Program-made: the position numbers and the translations under genes
Source of the DNA: a virus
Reading direction: 5' to 3' (one strand)
Length of the DNA stretch: 30,532 bases
Virus record (IMG/VR): IMGVR_UViG_3300020470_002524
Location: 1-30,532 of that record
Shown here: piece after piece, positions 8,801 through 20,800 of the stretch
Layout of the letters: each line of letters opens with the position of its first letter
Numbering within the stretch: position 1 is the stretch's first letter
Notes under the pieces: generated by a model
The model's database searches: none
The model's input: the letters and a program-made list of their open reading frames with translations, nothing else
Told to the model about the DNA's origin: nothing

Positions 8801-11800
8801 CCATAAATTAGCACCTGAAACCTGTCCTTCAATTAAGGAAGTAATTCCAATAGCAGTCTTCTTAGTCTTAATATTACCTGGTTTGTTATACCAGTCATAT
8901 GTTGCACTTACACCATTTGCAGCAACAGTTGCTGTAGCACCAGAACTCTGACCTGTAAGAACATCTCCAACAGCAAAGGAAGTATTTGAGAAGAAAGGAC
9001 CAACAACCATTGAAGGTACATCTTCATCAAATTCTAAACACTTAGCATATCCTTTTCCAGAAACTGCACTATTAGAAGAAACAACAATTTCTCCTGCAGT
9101 AAAGTCTCCAGTAACACTAGTTAGAACAATGTCAATAGCATGAGACTTATCATGGATATTAGTAGTAATAAGATCATGTGAAATATTAGTTGTTATTTCA
9201 CTAACAAAATTATCATAAGTCCAACTACCAGAACCAAACTGAGTATTTACAAGAGATTCTAATTCATTTTCATAGTAATTTTCATTGAATAAAATCTGTT
9301 TAGCAGCAGATCTCATAACTTTTCCGCCTGGAGCAAGCATATCAAGTGCTAAATCAACAAGTTCTCTCAAACGTTGTACTACTTGTCCAGTATTTGTAGG
9401 TGTCTCACTATCTGTATATGGAGTTTCAGTTGTATGAACTGCAACATATTTACCTGATGCAGGACTAGAATTCTTAGCAAGTAAATTATTACCTAATGCA
9501 AATTCACCAAGAGTCTTAATCTGTTCAATTGCAAAGAGTGTTGCTAATAATTCATCTTCAATTTCCTTAAGTTCAGTATTAGCATCAAGATAAAGTCTGA
9601 TAGCAGTAATAGTACTATTATTACCACCTGTCTGTAAATCTGAAATTATACTCTTGATAATCTCTTTGATATCTCTCTGACATGTTGCTTCACCAGTAGT
9701 ACCAGGATAAGTAAATGCTGAGTAATCAGTACCATTAAGTGTATAAGTAAACTCTGCTGTTGTAAGACCAGTAATCTCTGCAGCAATATACTTTCTATTG
9801 AAATAAAGTCTATCAGCAGAAATCTCAAAGTCATCTCCCTTAGGAGCAATAATATCATTTAATGTATTGACTAATGTATCAATTGTAGTTTGTACATTAA
9901 CACAATCTGCAGGACGTGTGATTGCATTTGTTGCTGCAGATACAAATGTATGTGTATAATTACCACCAGCAATTACAGCATTATCTTTCGCAGAAACAAA
10001 TCTATGCTCACTAGTATCTGTAGATGGACCAACATTAATAGTAATTGTAGTATCTGTTACAGAATCAATGTTAATAGCATGGTCATATGCTCTATCTCTC
10101 TTAGCAGAAATACCATTGGTTACTGCTGATACCCAAGTGTGAGCATTTGTATTAGTAGAAGGTGTAGTTTCTAGAACTTGAATAGTAAAGTTATTAGCAT
10201 CTACCTTCGTAACTGGAATCCACTTACCGCTAATTGGGTCAGTAGAACGTGGATAAGTCTTATTAACTGCACCACTACCAGTATCACAACTGAAGGTTAA
10301 TGAATTATCAGCAAGTTTAACCAGATCACCAGTTTCTAATCCATGAGTGGACTTAGTAATATTAACAATACCTGTAGTTGGATTATATGTTGTACCAGAA
10401 GCTGCTGTCATCTGATCAATAGTGCTTCTTGGATATGACTTAGGAGTTGTCCAACCATCACTATTATAATCACAAGTTAATGTTATTGCTTCATCAGCAA
10501 GTTTAATACTTGTACCAGCAGCCAAACTATGTGAACCAATAGTTAGAACCATTACACCAGTAGCAGGTGTATATGCAGCATTGGTTATATCATAGTAAGA
10601 AAGTGGAGTTGTTCCAACATTAACTGTTATAGTATTTGTATCAAATGCAGTTACATAGATGTTCTTATTATAGAATGGATCTGAAGTACGAGGATATGTC
10701 TTATTAGTGCTATTACCATCCATTGAACAAGTGAATGTTAATGAATCTTGAGCAATTGTAATAGCATCACCAACGATAAAGTCATGTGCAACTGTTATAC
10801 CATTAGCAACTCCTGAGACAAATGTATGAGCAACGTTGCTGCTAATAGCACTATTTGGTGCACTATTAACATTGACTGTAATCTTAGAAGCAGTTACAGC
10901 AGTAATATCTAAAATCTTATTATATGCATAGTCACGACCATCAGATGTATTAGCACCACTTGAACGAGGATAAGTTCTAGTTGCAACACCTGAACCTGGA
11001 TTACAAGAGAATGAAAGTGAATTCTCAGCAAGTTTAATCTTATCTTTAGTAGTTAAACTATGAGATCCAATTTCTAATACTAAATCACCAGTAGCAGGAT
11101 CATAGGTGGTTCCTGCTGCAGCAGTATAAGATCCTGCATTAGGAGCAACGGTTAGAACTAAATCACCAGTAGAACCATCATAAGTTGCTGCTGTTGGTGT
11201 ATATTGAACTTGAGTCTGTTGTGTTATACCCCAATCACCAGTAATAATAGCATCTGTATTAGTATCATCAAGTGTACCAATAACAGCCTGTTTTGAATAA
11301 TGTGCTAAACGCTCATGAGCATATTCTGATTGCCAAACTTGTAAACGAATATGCTTAATTTCACCTGTAGTAGAATTAATATATTGATTAGCAACCTTAG
11401 TAACATTGTAATTACCACCTAATTCAACGTCTAAAATTATATCTTCTAATATTGAAGAAAGGTCAGACTTACAACGTAAAGTACCAGCACCACTACCATC
11501 AGCATTTCTAGGCATTTCAGTAGCAAGATCTGGATATCTAGTAAGCATATCAACAGATGCCTTATCTACAATAGCACTAGCATTTAAACGAATTAACTTA
11601 GCAGCATCTCTATATCTACCAACTATATCAGTATCAATCTGATTAGTATAAAGTAAATCATTAGCTGCATCATGATAATCAACATTAAATGGAACTTCAT
11701 AGAATCCATCCAATGTTCCACCAATAAATTCTGCAGCTGGTGTAATTTTTGGTAAGTTTCCTAAATGATCAACTGGACTTGCTGCATTTGCATTAGTAAG

Positions 11801-14800
11801 AGTATCAGCAATGATATTCATCAAATTACCAATGGTTGTATATACATCTGAACAACCTACAGGATCGTAATGTGCAATAGAAACTGCATTGGATTTAGCA
11901 CTTGAGAATGTATGTGCATAACGATCACCAAGAGGTGAAGCACCTACATTAACTGTAAATGTATCCTTAGTATTTGAAAGTACTTCTAATAATTGATTTG
12001 CAGCAGGATCATCAGCACGAGGATATGCAGCTACCTTATCATTACCATCCATAGTACATGTAAAGAGTACTGATTCAGGTGCAAGATAAACAGCATTAGC
12101 ACCAACTGTAATTCCATTAGCTTTTGCAGTAACAAATGTGTGTGTATAATTACCACCTGTTGTTATTGCATTAGTTGCTGATGTCTTAAACTTATGAACA
12201 TAATCACCACCAATGATAACACCATCAGTTCCAACATATCCAGACTTCCACTGGTGAGTACTGGTATCACTAGACTTACCTACATCAAGAGTAATAGTAG
12301 TAGCTGCTGTAGCAACAACTTCAAGAGCAGTATCATATGCTCTATCACGTTTCTGCTTAATACCATTAGTGGTTCCTGACTGGAAGAAGTGGTTTGTTGT
12401 ATTAGAGGAAATACCAACTTGAACCTTAAATGTTGTATTTGTTACTTCATAAACTGGTAACCATTTACCACTAAACGGATCAGTTGATCTTGGATAAGTA
12501 TGATTTTCAGTTTGTTGATCTTGATCGCACTTAAATGTTAATGAATTGTCATCAAACTTAATATAATCTCCATTCTTCATTCCATGAGCAGAAGAAGTTG
12601 TCACTGTCATTACACCTGTTGCTGGTGCATATGCAGTTCCTGCTGTAGCAGTATGAGTATCAATAGTAGTTCTTGGATAAGTATGATCTGATCCATAACT
12701 ATCGGTATTACACTGGAATGTTAATGAATTATCAGTAAGTTTAACTGTAGAATTCGCTTTGCTTAAACCATTTGTAGCAAATGATACAAATGTATGACTT
12801 TGAATATTTGTTGTAGTCCCAACGTAGATATCAAATGTATTGTCAGTTACATTAGATATTGGAGTCCATACTCCGCTAATTGGATCAGTAGCACGAGGAT
12901 ATGCAGCCTGAGATGAAGTAACTGCAGTAACGTTAACTGTAATTGTTGTAGCAGATACAGCACTAATTGCTAGAACACCATTATTAAGAGCTGATGTATT
13001 AGTAGATGCAGGGTCAGTAGCACGTGGATATGTATGATTAGAAGCATGGTTATCAGCATCACAAGTAAATGTTAATCCATTATCAGCAATGCTGATTGTA
13101 TTACTTGTAGTCAAACTATGTGATCCAATTTCTAATACTAAATTACCATTTGAAGGATCATAAGTTGTTCCTGCTGCTGCAGTAAATGGTCCACCAGAGT
13201 TTGCAGTAATAGCATTAGTAACACCACTTACAAATGTATGAGTTCCTGTACCACCAGCACAACTAAATGTTATTGCACTATTATCAAGTTTAACTTTATT
13301 GCCATTTTGGAATCCATGATTAGCAAGTGTTAGAGTTAATATGCCAGTAGCATTACTATATGATGCTCCAGTTGGAGTATGAGTCGTTGGAGCAGCCAAA
13401 CCATGTGTTCCTATAGTCAATACCATAAGACCTGTTGCAGGGTCATATGTGCCGTTTGTAACGTCCTTCTTAATTAGAGGTGTAGGACCAACATTAAATG
13501 TAATAGTATTATCTCTCTTAACAATGCTGTTTCTTAAAGCAGAAACAAATGTATGAGTATATTGATCATCAGAAAGAGCTGCTTTACCAACATCAACTGT
13601 AAATGCAGTATCTGTAACATCTGATACCTTTAACCATCTATTAGCATAAGCATCGACTCCATGACGAGGATATTTCGCAGTTGTATAATTACCATCCTTT
13701 TCACAAGTAAATGATAAAGATCCATTTTCAATTCTGATTTCATCTCCATTAGAAAGTTGATGCTTCTCAGAAGAAATGCTATCAGGAACAGCATACTTAA
13801 AGATATGATCATAATCACCACCAGTGCTGATTATTGCTCTGGTAACAGAATTGGCAACTGCTGAAACAAAAGTATGTGCATCTGTATTAGTAGGAGTTGT
13901 ACCCTGTAGAGCATTAACTGTAATTGTACTTCCAGTTGCTGCTGTAATAGGTACATATCTACCACCTCCCATTGGGTCAGTAGAACGAGGATATGACTTA
14001 GTAACTGCACCTCCACCACCAAATGTACAACTGAATGATATACCATCATCAGCAATCTTAATGTACTCACCAACTTCCATTCCATGATCAGCAATTGTTA
14101 GTACTAAATCACCTGTTGCAGGTGTATATGAAGCAGTTGTAGGAGTATAGGTAGCAGGAGTTGGGAAGAATGTATGTGTATGATTACCACCAGAAATTAC
14201 ACCATTTGCCAATGCAGAAACAAAGGTATGAGCAGTAGTATTAGATGATATACCAACATCTAAAGTAATAGTTGTAGGAGTTGTTGCAGTTACAGCAACA
14301 GCAGTATCATATGCCTTATCACGCTTCTGCTTAATAGCATTAGTAACAGAAGAAACAAATGTGTGTGCATTTGTATTTGTAGAAGGTATAGTATCTAAGA
14401 CTTGAATATCAAATGTATCTGTAGCAACATTCGATACTTGAATCCACTTACCACTTATTGCATCAGTAGAACGAGGATAAGCAGTACCAGATCCAGCAGT
14501 GGTTCCAACGTTAACTGTAATTGTACCAGCACTAGTATCTGCTGCAGTAATTGCTAATGCAGTGTTATGTGCGGGGTCGGTTGCACGAGGATATGTATGG
14601 GTTGTTGCATTATTATCAAGAGCACAAGTAAATCCTAACTTATTAGCACCAATAGTAACTGTATTAGAAGTTGTTAATGCATGGTTACCAATAGTCATTA
14701 CTAAAACACCAGTATCAGGTGTATATGTTGCATCATATACTGCGTATGTTGCATTATTATTATCAGTAACAGCATCTGCTACAGTACCACTGACATAATT

Positions 14801-17800
14801 GTGAACTTCTTCACCATATGTACATTTAAAGGTTATAGCACCATCATCTAATTTAACCCAGTCACCATTACGCATTCCATGTCCAGCAACTGTTAATGTC
14901 ATAATACCTGTATTAGGATTATAAGCACCATTAGTTGCTGTATGATTATCAATAGTAGTTCTTGGATAAGAATGATTTCCACTACCTTGAGTACAAGTGA
15001 ATGTTACAGCACCATCTAAAAGTTTAACTGAATCTCCAGTTGTAATTCCATGTGAACCAATTGTTAATACTAAGAGTCCTGTTGTAGGAGTATAAGTTGC
15101 ACCAGTAGGTGTATATTCAATTGTTGGTGTTGAACCAACATTGAGTGTTATTGCTGTTGAAGTTACAGACTTAATCTCAACAGGCTTATTATAGAAAGGA
15201 TCAGTTGCTCTTGGATATGCATGGTTACTAAAGTTACCATCCATTGCACATCTAAATGTCAATCCAGCATTTGCAATCTTAACATTAGTACCAGCAGTTA
15301 AAGTATGACTACCAATTGTTAATGACATATCACCTGTTAATGGGTTATATGTTGCAGCAGTTGGATTATAAGCAACTAAAGGAGATGCACCGACATTAAC
15401 ATCAAGTGTATCTGTAGTTACATTTGAAAGAGGTAACCATGTACCACTCTTAGGATCACTTGATCTTGGATATACATGATCAGACTTATGACTATCCATT
15501 GAACATGTAAACTTCAATGCATCATCATCAATCTTAATTCTATCGTTATTAGCCATTCCATGACCAGGAATGGTGAGTTTCATTACACCTGTTGTTGCTT
15601 CATAGGTAGCACTAGTTGGAGTAAATTGCTTACCTGCAGTAATAACTAACTTACCATCAGCAGGTCCATATTGTGCAGCAGTTGCTGAATAAAGAGATCC
15701 ATCTCTATAAACAGGAAGAGAAGTTGCAGAAGCAGGATCTGTTGCTCTAGGATAAGTATGATCGCTCATATGTTGATCCATTGAGCAAGTAAATGTCAAT
15801 GAATTATTAGCAAGTGAGAATGTCTCTCCTGCCTTAGTTAAACCATTAGGTGCACCTTTAAGGAATTTGTGTGTATAATTACCACCAGCAATTACAGCAC
15901 CTGATGTTGCTGACTGGAATACATGGTTAGTGGTATCTGTAATAGCACCTTGTCCACCATTAACATTGATTGTAATTGTAGTAGGTGTTCTCGCAATAAT
16001 TGGTAAAGCAGTATTATATGCATAATCTTCACCAGTTGTACGAGGATAAGTCTTATTAGTTGTGTAATTATCGTTATTGAAATCACAACGGAAGGTTAAT
16101 GAATTATCAGCAAGTTTGATGCTATCACCAATATCTAAGGTATGAGCACCAATAGTTAATGTCAAATCACCTGATGCAGGACTATAAGTAGCAGCAGATA
16201 CGTTGAAAGTAGTATTTGTTGTAGCACCTACATTAACATCAAACGCATTATTGCTGACATTAGAAATAGTAAGCCACTTGTTATAATAAGGATCGCTAGT
16301 TCTTGGATACTTCTTAACAGATGAACTCTGATCCATATCACACTGGAATTCCAATGATCCTTCGCTAAACATGACCTTATCACCTATAGCAAATCCATGA
16401 CTAGGCATTAAAGCACTAGAAGCAGAACCAGCAAATTGATGAGCATAATTTCCACCAGTAGTTACAGCATCTGTAACTGCAGAAACGAATGTATGAGTAG
16501 TAGTATTAGATGATATACCAACATTAAACTTGATCTTACCATCCATGTAAGTCAATCCATTTGTAGTTGCAGATACAAATGTATGAGTACTAGTATTAGT
16601 AGAAGGTATTACATCTAATACAGTTACGTTGAAATCATTTCCAGAAACACCAGAAATTGTTAACCATCTATCATATGCATAATCAGTAGGTCTTGGATAG
16701 GAATAATTTCCACTACCAAGAGCACAACTATATGTTAGTGAATCAGGAGCAAACTTAATCTTATCACCATTTGAGAAGGAGTGACCAGCACCAATAGTAA
16801 CTGTTATCACACCTGTTGATGGATTATAAGCACCAGCAGTTACTGTATGAGTAGTACCTACATAATCAATTGACATTGGAAGACCTTGATATGGGTCTAC
16901 TTTTGCTTTAAGAGCACCAGCAGTTGCTGATACAAATGTATGAGTAGTTGTATTAGGAGAAACTCCTACATTAATATCAATTGTATCTGTAGCAGCATCT
17001 TCTATAATTACCCATTTACCACTGATTAGATCAGTAGAACGAGGATATGCATGGTTAGAACCATTATTATCCTGAGCACATGTAAAGGTTATACCACCAT
17101 CAGCAATCTTAATAACATCATTTGCTTTCTTAACACCATTAGTAACTGCTGAAACAAAAGTATGAGGGTAATCACCAACTGAAGTACTTCCTACTGGAAT
17201 AGTAAATGTATTTGTATCAGCAGCAACAATATCAACCCACTTATTACTAATTGGATCTATAGATCTTGGATAAGCACTTCCTACAGAACTTACACCAACA
17301 TTAACTGTTATAGTTGTAGTAGTTACAGCAGTAATTGCAATGTTCTGACCATACTGAGGATCAGTAGTACGAGGATATGTGTGTGTAGTTGCATATCCAT
17401 CTAAATCACACTGGAAACTTAAAGAATTAGCAGCAATTTGAACTGTGTTGCTAGTTGTAAGTCCATGAGCACTACCAAAGGTAAGTACCATTACACCTGT
17501 GCTTGGTGTGTAAGTAGCAGCAGTTGGAGTAATAGCAGCACCAGCATTAGGAGTAACTGCATTAGTTGCTGCAGAAACGAATTTATGAACACCAGCACCA
17601 TATGTACAACTAAAGGTTATAGCACCATCTGCAAGTTTAACTTTATCACCAACTACAAATCCATGAGAAGATTTGGTAAGTGTCATTAAACCTGTTGCTG
17701 GATCGTAAGTAGCACCTGTTGGTGTAGTTGAAGATGGACCTGTAAGTCCATGAGCAGCAGAAGTTACTTGTAATATACCTGTTGTAGGAGTATAAGTTGC

Positions 17801-20800
17801 AGCAGTTATATTCTTATCAGATGTAGTCGTTCTAGGATAAGTCTTAGGATCACCAGAACCTCCAGTTGCACAATAGAATGTTAATCCATTATCCTTAATT
17901 CTAATTGATGAACCAAGAGAAAGATCATGATCACCAATGGTCAACTCCATAACACCTGTTGCTGGAGTAAATGCAGCAGCAGTTGGAGTGTATCCTACTT
18001 CTGGGGTTGTACCAACATTAATTGTAACTGTAGTAGGAGTTGTATCCTTAATAAAGATAGTATCTCCATAGGTAGGATCTGATGCTCTAGGATATGCATG
18101 AATAACCTGATGGTCATCCATATCACAAGTAAAGAATAGAGAGTTAGGTCCAACCTTGACCTTATCTCCCTTATTGAGACCATGAGAACCAATAGTTAAT
18201 GTTAGATCACCAGTAACTGAACTATAAATTGCATCAGATACATTGAATGTATCAGACTCAACTTCAATATTCATCAAACCTGTTGCAGGTGTATATGAAG
18301 CATCTTTAACTGTAAACTTACTACCTGGTGTCATGTCATGATCACCAATTGTAGTTGTTAACCAACCAGTTGCAGGGTCAAAATTCGCTGCGGTAGGAGT
18401 CCAATTTCCTGCAGGAGCCTTACCAACATTGATATCAAAAGTAGTTGCAGTAGAACCTGAAGCAACCATCCAACCTTGACTACCAGGATCCTGAGGTCTT
18501 GGATATGCATGGTTTGTTGAATTACTATCCTGAGTACAAGTAAATGTTAGAGAATGATCGTCAAGTTGAATACTATCGCCATTATTAACACCATGACCAA
18601 TCTTAATGCTATTAGAAACTGCTGAAACAAATGTATGTGCTACATTATGACTAATAGCACCTTGTCCACCATTTACATTAATTGTAATTGTAGTTGCTCC
18701 AACAGCAAGAATTGGTAAGTATCTACCATGTGCATAGTCAGCACCACTATCTGTATTAGCACCAGATGATCTAGGATAAGCTCCATTACCAGTTGAACCA
18801 CCATATGAACAACTAAATGTAATTCCACCATCATCAATTCTAGCAAAATCATCTGTTGTTAATGTATGAGCACCAATGGTGATAACCATCTCACCAGTTG
18901 CTGCATCGTAAGTAGCACCAGTAGCAGTAAATTGACTTACTGCAGTAGTTATTTGTAAAATACCTGTTGATGGAGTGAATGAAGCAGTAGTTGCAGTGAG
19001 TTTTCTACGAGTTCTTAATCCATGATCTGCTTTTGTAAGAACTAAATCACCAGTTGCTGCATCATAAGTAGCATTTGAAGGAGTAATTTGAGTTATACTT
19101 ACACCATCAACCTCAGTAATTCTAGAATCAGATGTCTGAGATAACTTATGATCTCCTTGAGTATCCCAAAGAGTATTATTAATTACATATCTTACGATTT
19201 CTTGTGCTTTTTCTAAGGTATAAACACTTTCAGGAACTTCAGTTTCAACATGATTTAATGTAACAGGACTTGAAGTTCTATTAACATAGAATGCTGCAGC
19301 ATCCCAAACATGACTATTACTACCATTTCTAAGATCTTCAACAACTGCATCAAGAATATCTCTTACATCATCCTCACAATTAACTTCTCCACCAGGAACT
19401 GAGAAAGAAGGATATCTAGACTTCATTAAGAATACTGCTTCATTAGCAATATAATCTTTATTTGCTAAAATTAGATCAGCAGCATTAATATATCTTTGAG
19501 AATTTCCAGTAAATCCTTTAGGTTCTCTAGCAATACCAACGTTAACTGTAATAGTAGTTCCAGATACAGCAGTAATTGCTAATGCAGTGTTATATGCTGG
19601 ATCTGTTGTACGAGGATAAGTATGACTTGTAGCATGTCCATCCTTAGAACATGTGAAACTTAAAGCACCTGCAGTAATAGTAACTGTATTAGATGTCGTA
19701 TAACTATGGGATCCAATTGTTAATTCTAAAACTCCAGTCTCAGGATTATAAGATGCAGCAGTTACATTCTTCTTACTACTATCATTGAATGTGAGGGCAT
19801 CAGTTGCTGTTCCACCATTGTAAATATGAACACCAGCAACACGAGAAGTAGCAAGAATTGCATCGTTATTGAAGTATTCTCCAACTGTAAATGCTTCTCC
19901 ACCAGACCAGTCATCAGTCCAAACCTGACCATCAAGACCATCTAAGTGAAGTATTAATTTTGCATTAGCATCTCCTTGCTGAATACCATTTCTTGCTGTA
20001 AATGCAGCAGTATAACGACCAGAATCGGAAATTCTAACTTCATCAATATGACCATTAAATGCATTTGCACCCGCTAAATCAGCACCAATAACGATTGGTT
20101 TTGTTGTTCCATAGTTATTAGCATCAGTATTAGACGCAATTTGAGCACCATCAATGAATAATTTAGTAGTACCACTTGCTCTTGAAACTGCAATATGATA
20201 CCAAGTATTTTGAGCAACACTACCACCATTAACTACATTAGAACCATTACTTTGATATTCTACTGCAGTACCATTTAATCTTAATGTTGGTGCTACTTGA
20301 GGATCTGCTGTTCTAAGATCAACTAAATTTTGTACCCCTGTTACAGAAGCAGGACGCACCCAAAGTTCAATTGTAAAATCACCAGTACCAAATCCAAACT
20401 CTGTTGATGTAGCAACAGAAATATAATCACCAGTACCATCAACTAGAAGTGATGATTCACCAAATTTCTTTTGTGCTGTATCTAATTGTGCATCCTTAGC
20501 AAATGAAATTGCATGATAATCTTGTCCATTTGCTTTAGTTCTACCAATCTTACCAAGATAAACAATTTGATCAGCTACACTGTATCCAACAACCTCTGCT
20601 TTAGTATCTCTAGTTCTAATAGTTTGACCCTTAAGGAAAGCACCACTACCAATTTTATCTCTAAAACTTAATTTTCTAACCTTACCTTCTTCCCCTGCAA
20701 TGAACTCTCCTTGATTACCAGTGTATTTAAGCTTATAATTACGGATATATTCATCTTCCATTATGGAACCACTAGCATTATCATACTTGATAACGTAGTT

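Noticed and set aside
13500-13760. Intein or programmed frameshift inside the giant frame
   Set aside because: I found no Hint-type block or splice-junction residues, and no slippery sequence is needed because the frame is continuous.
9906-19775. CRISPR array or satellite-type DNA repeat
   Set aside because: The periodicity is at protein level with diverged DNA, variable unit lengths and an intact reading frame. There are no short identical repeats with unique spacers.
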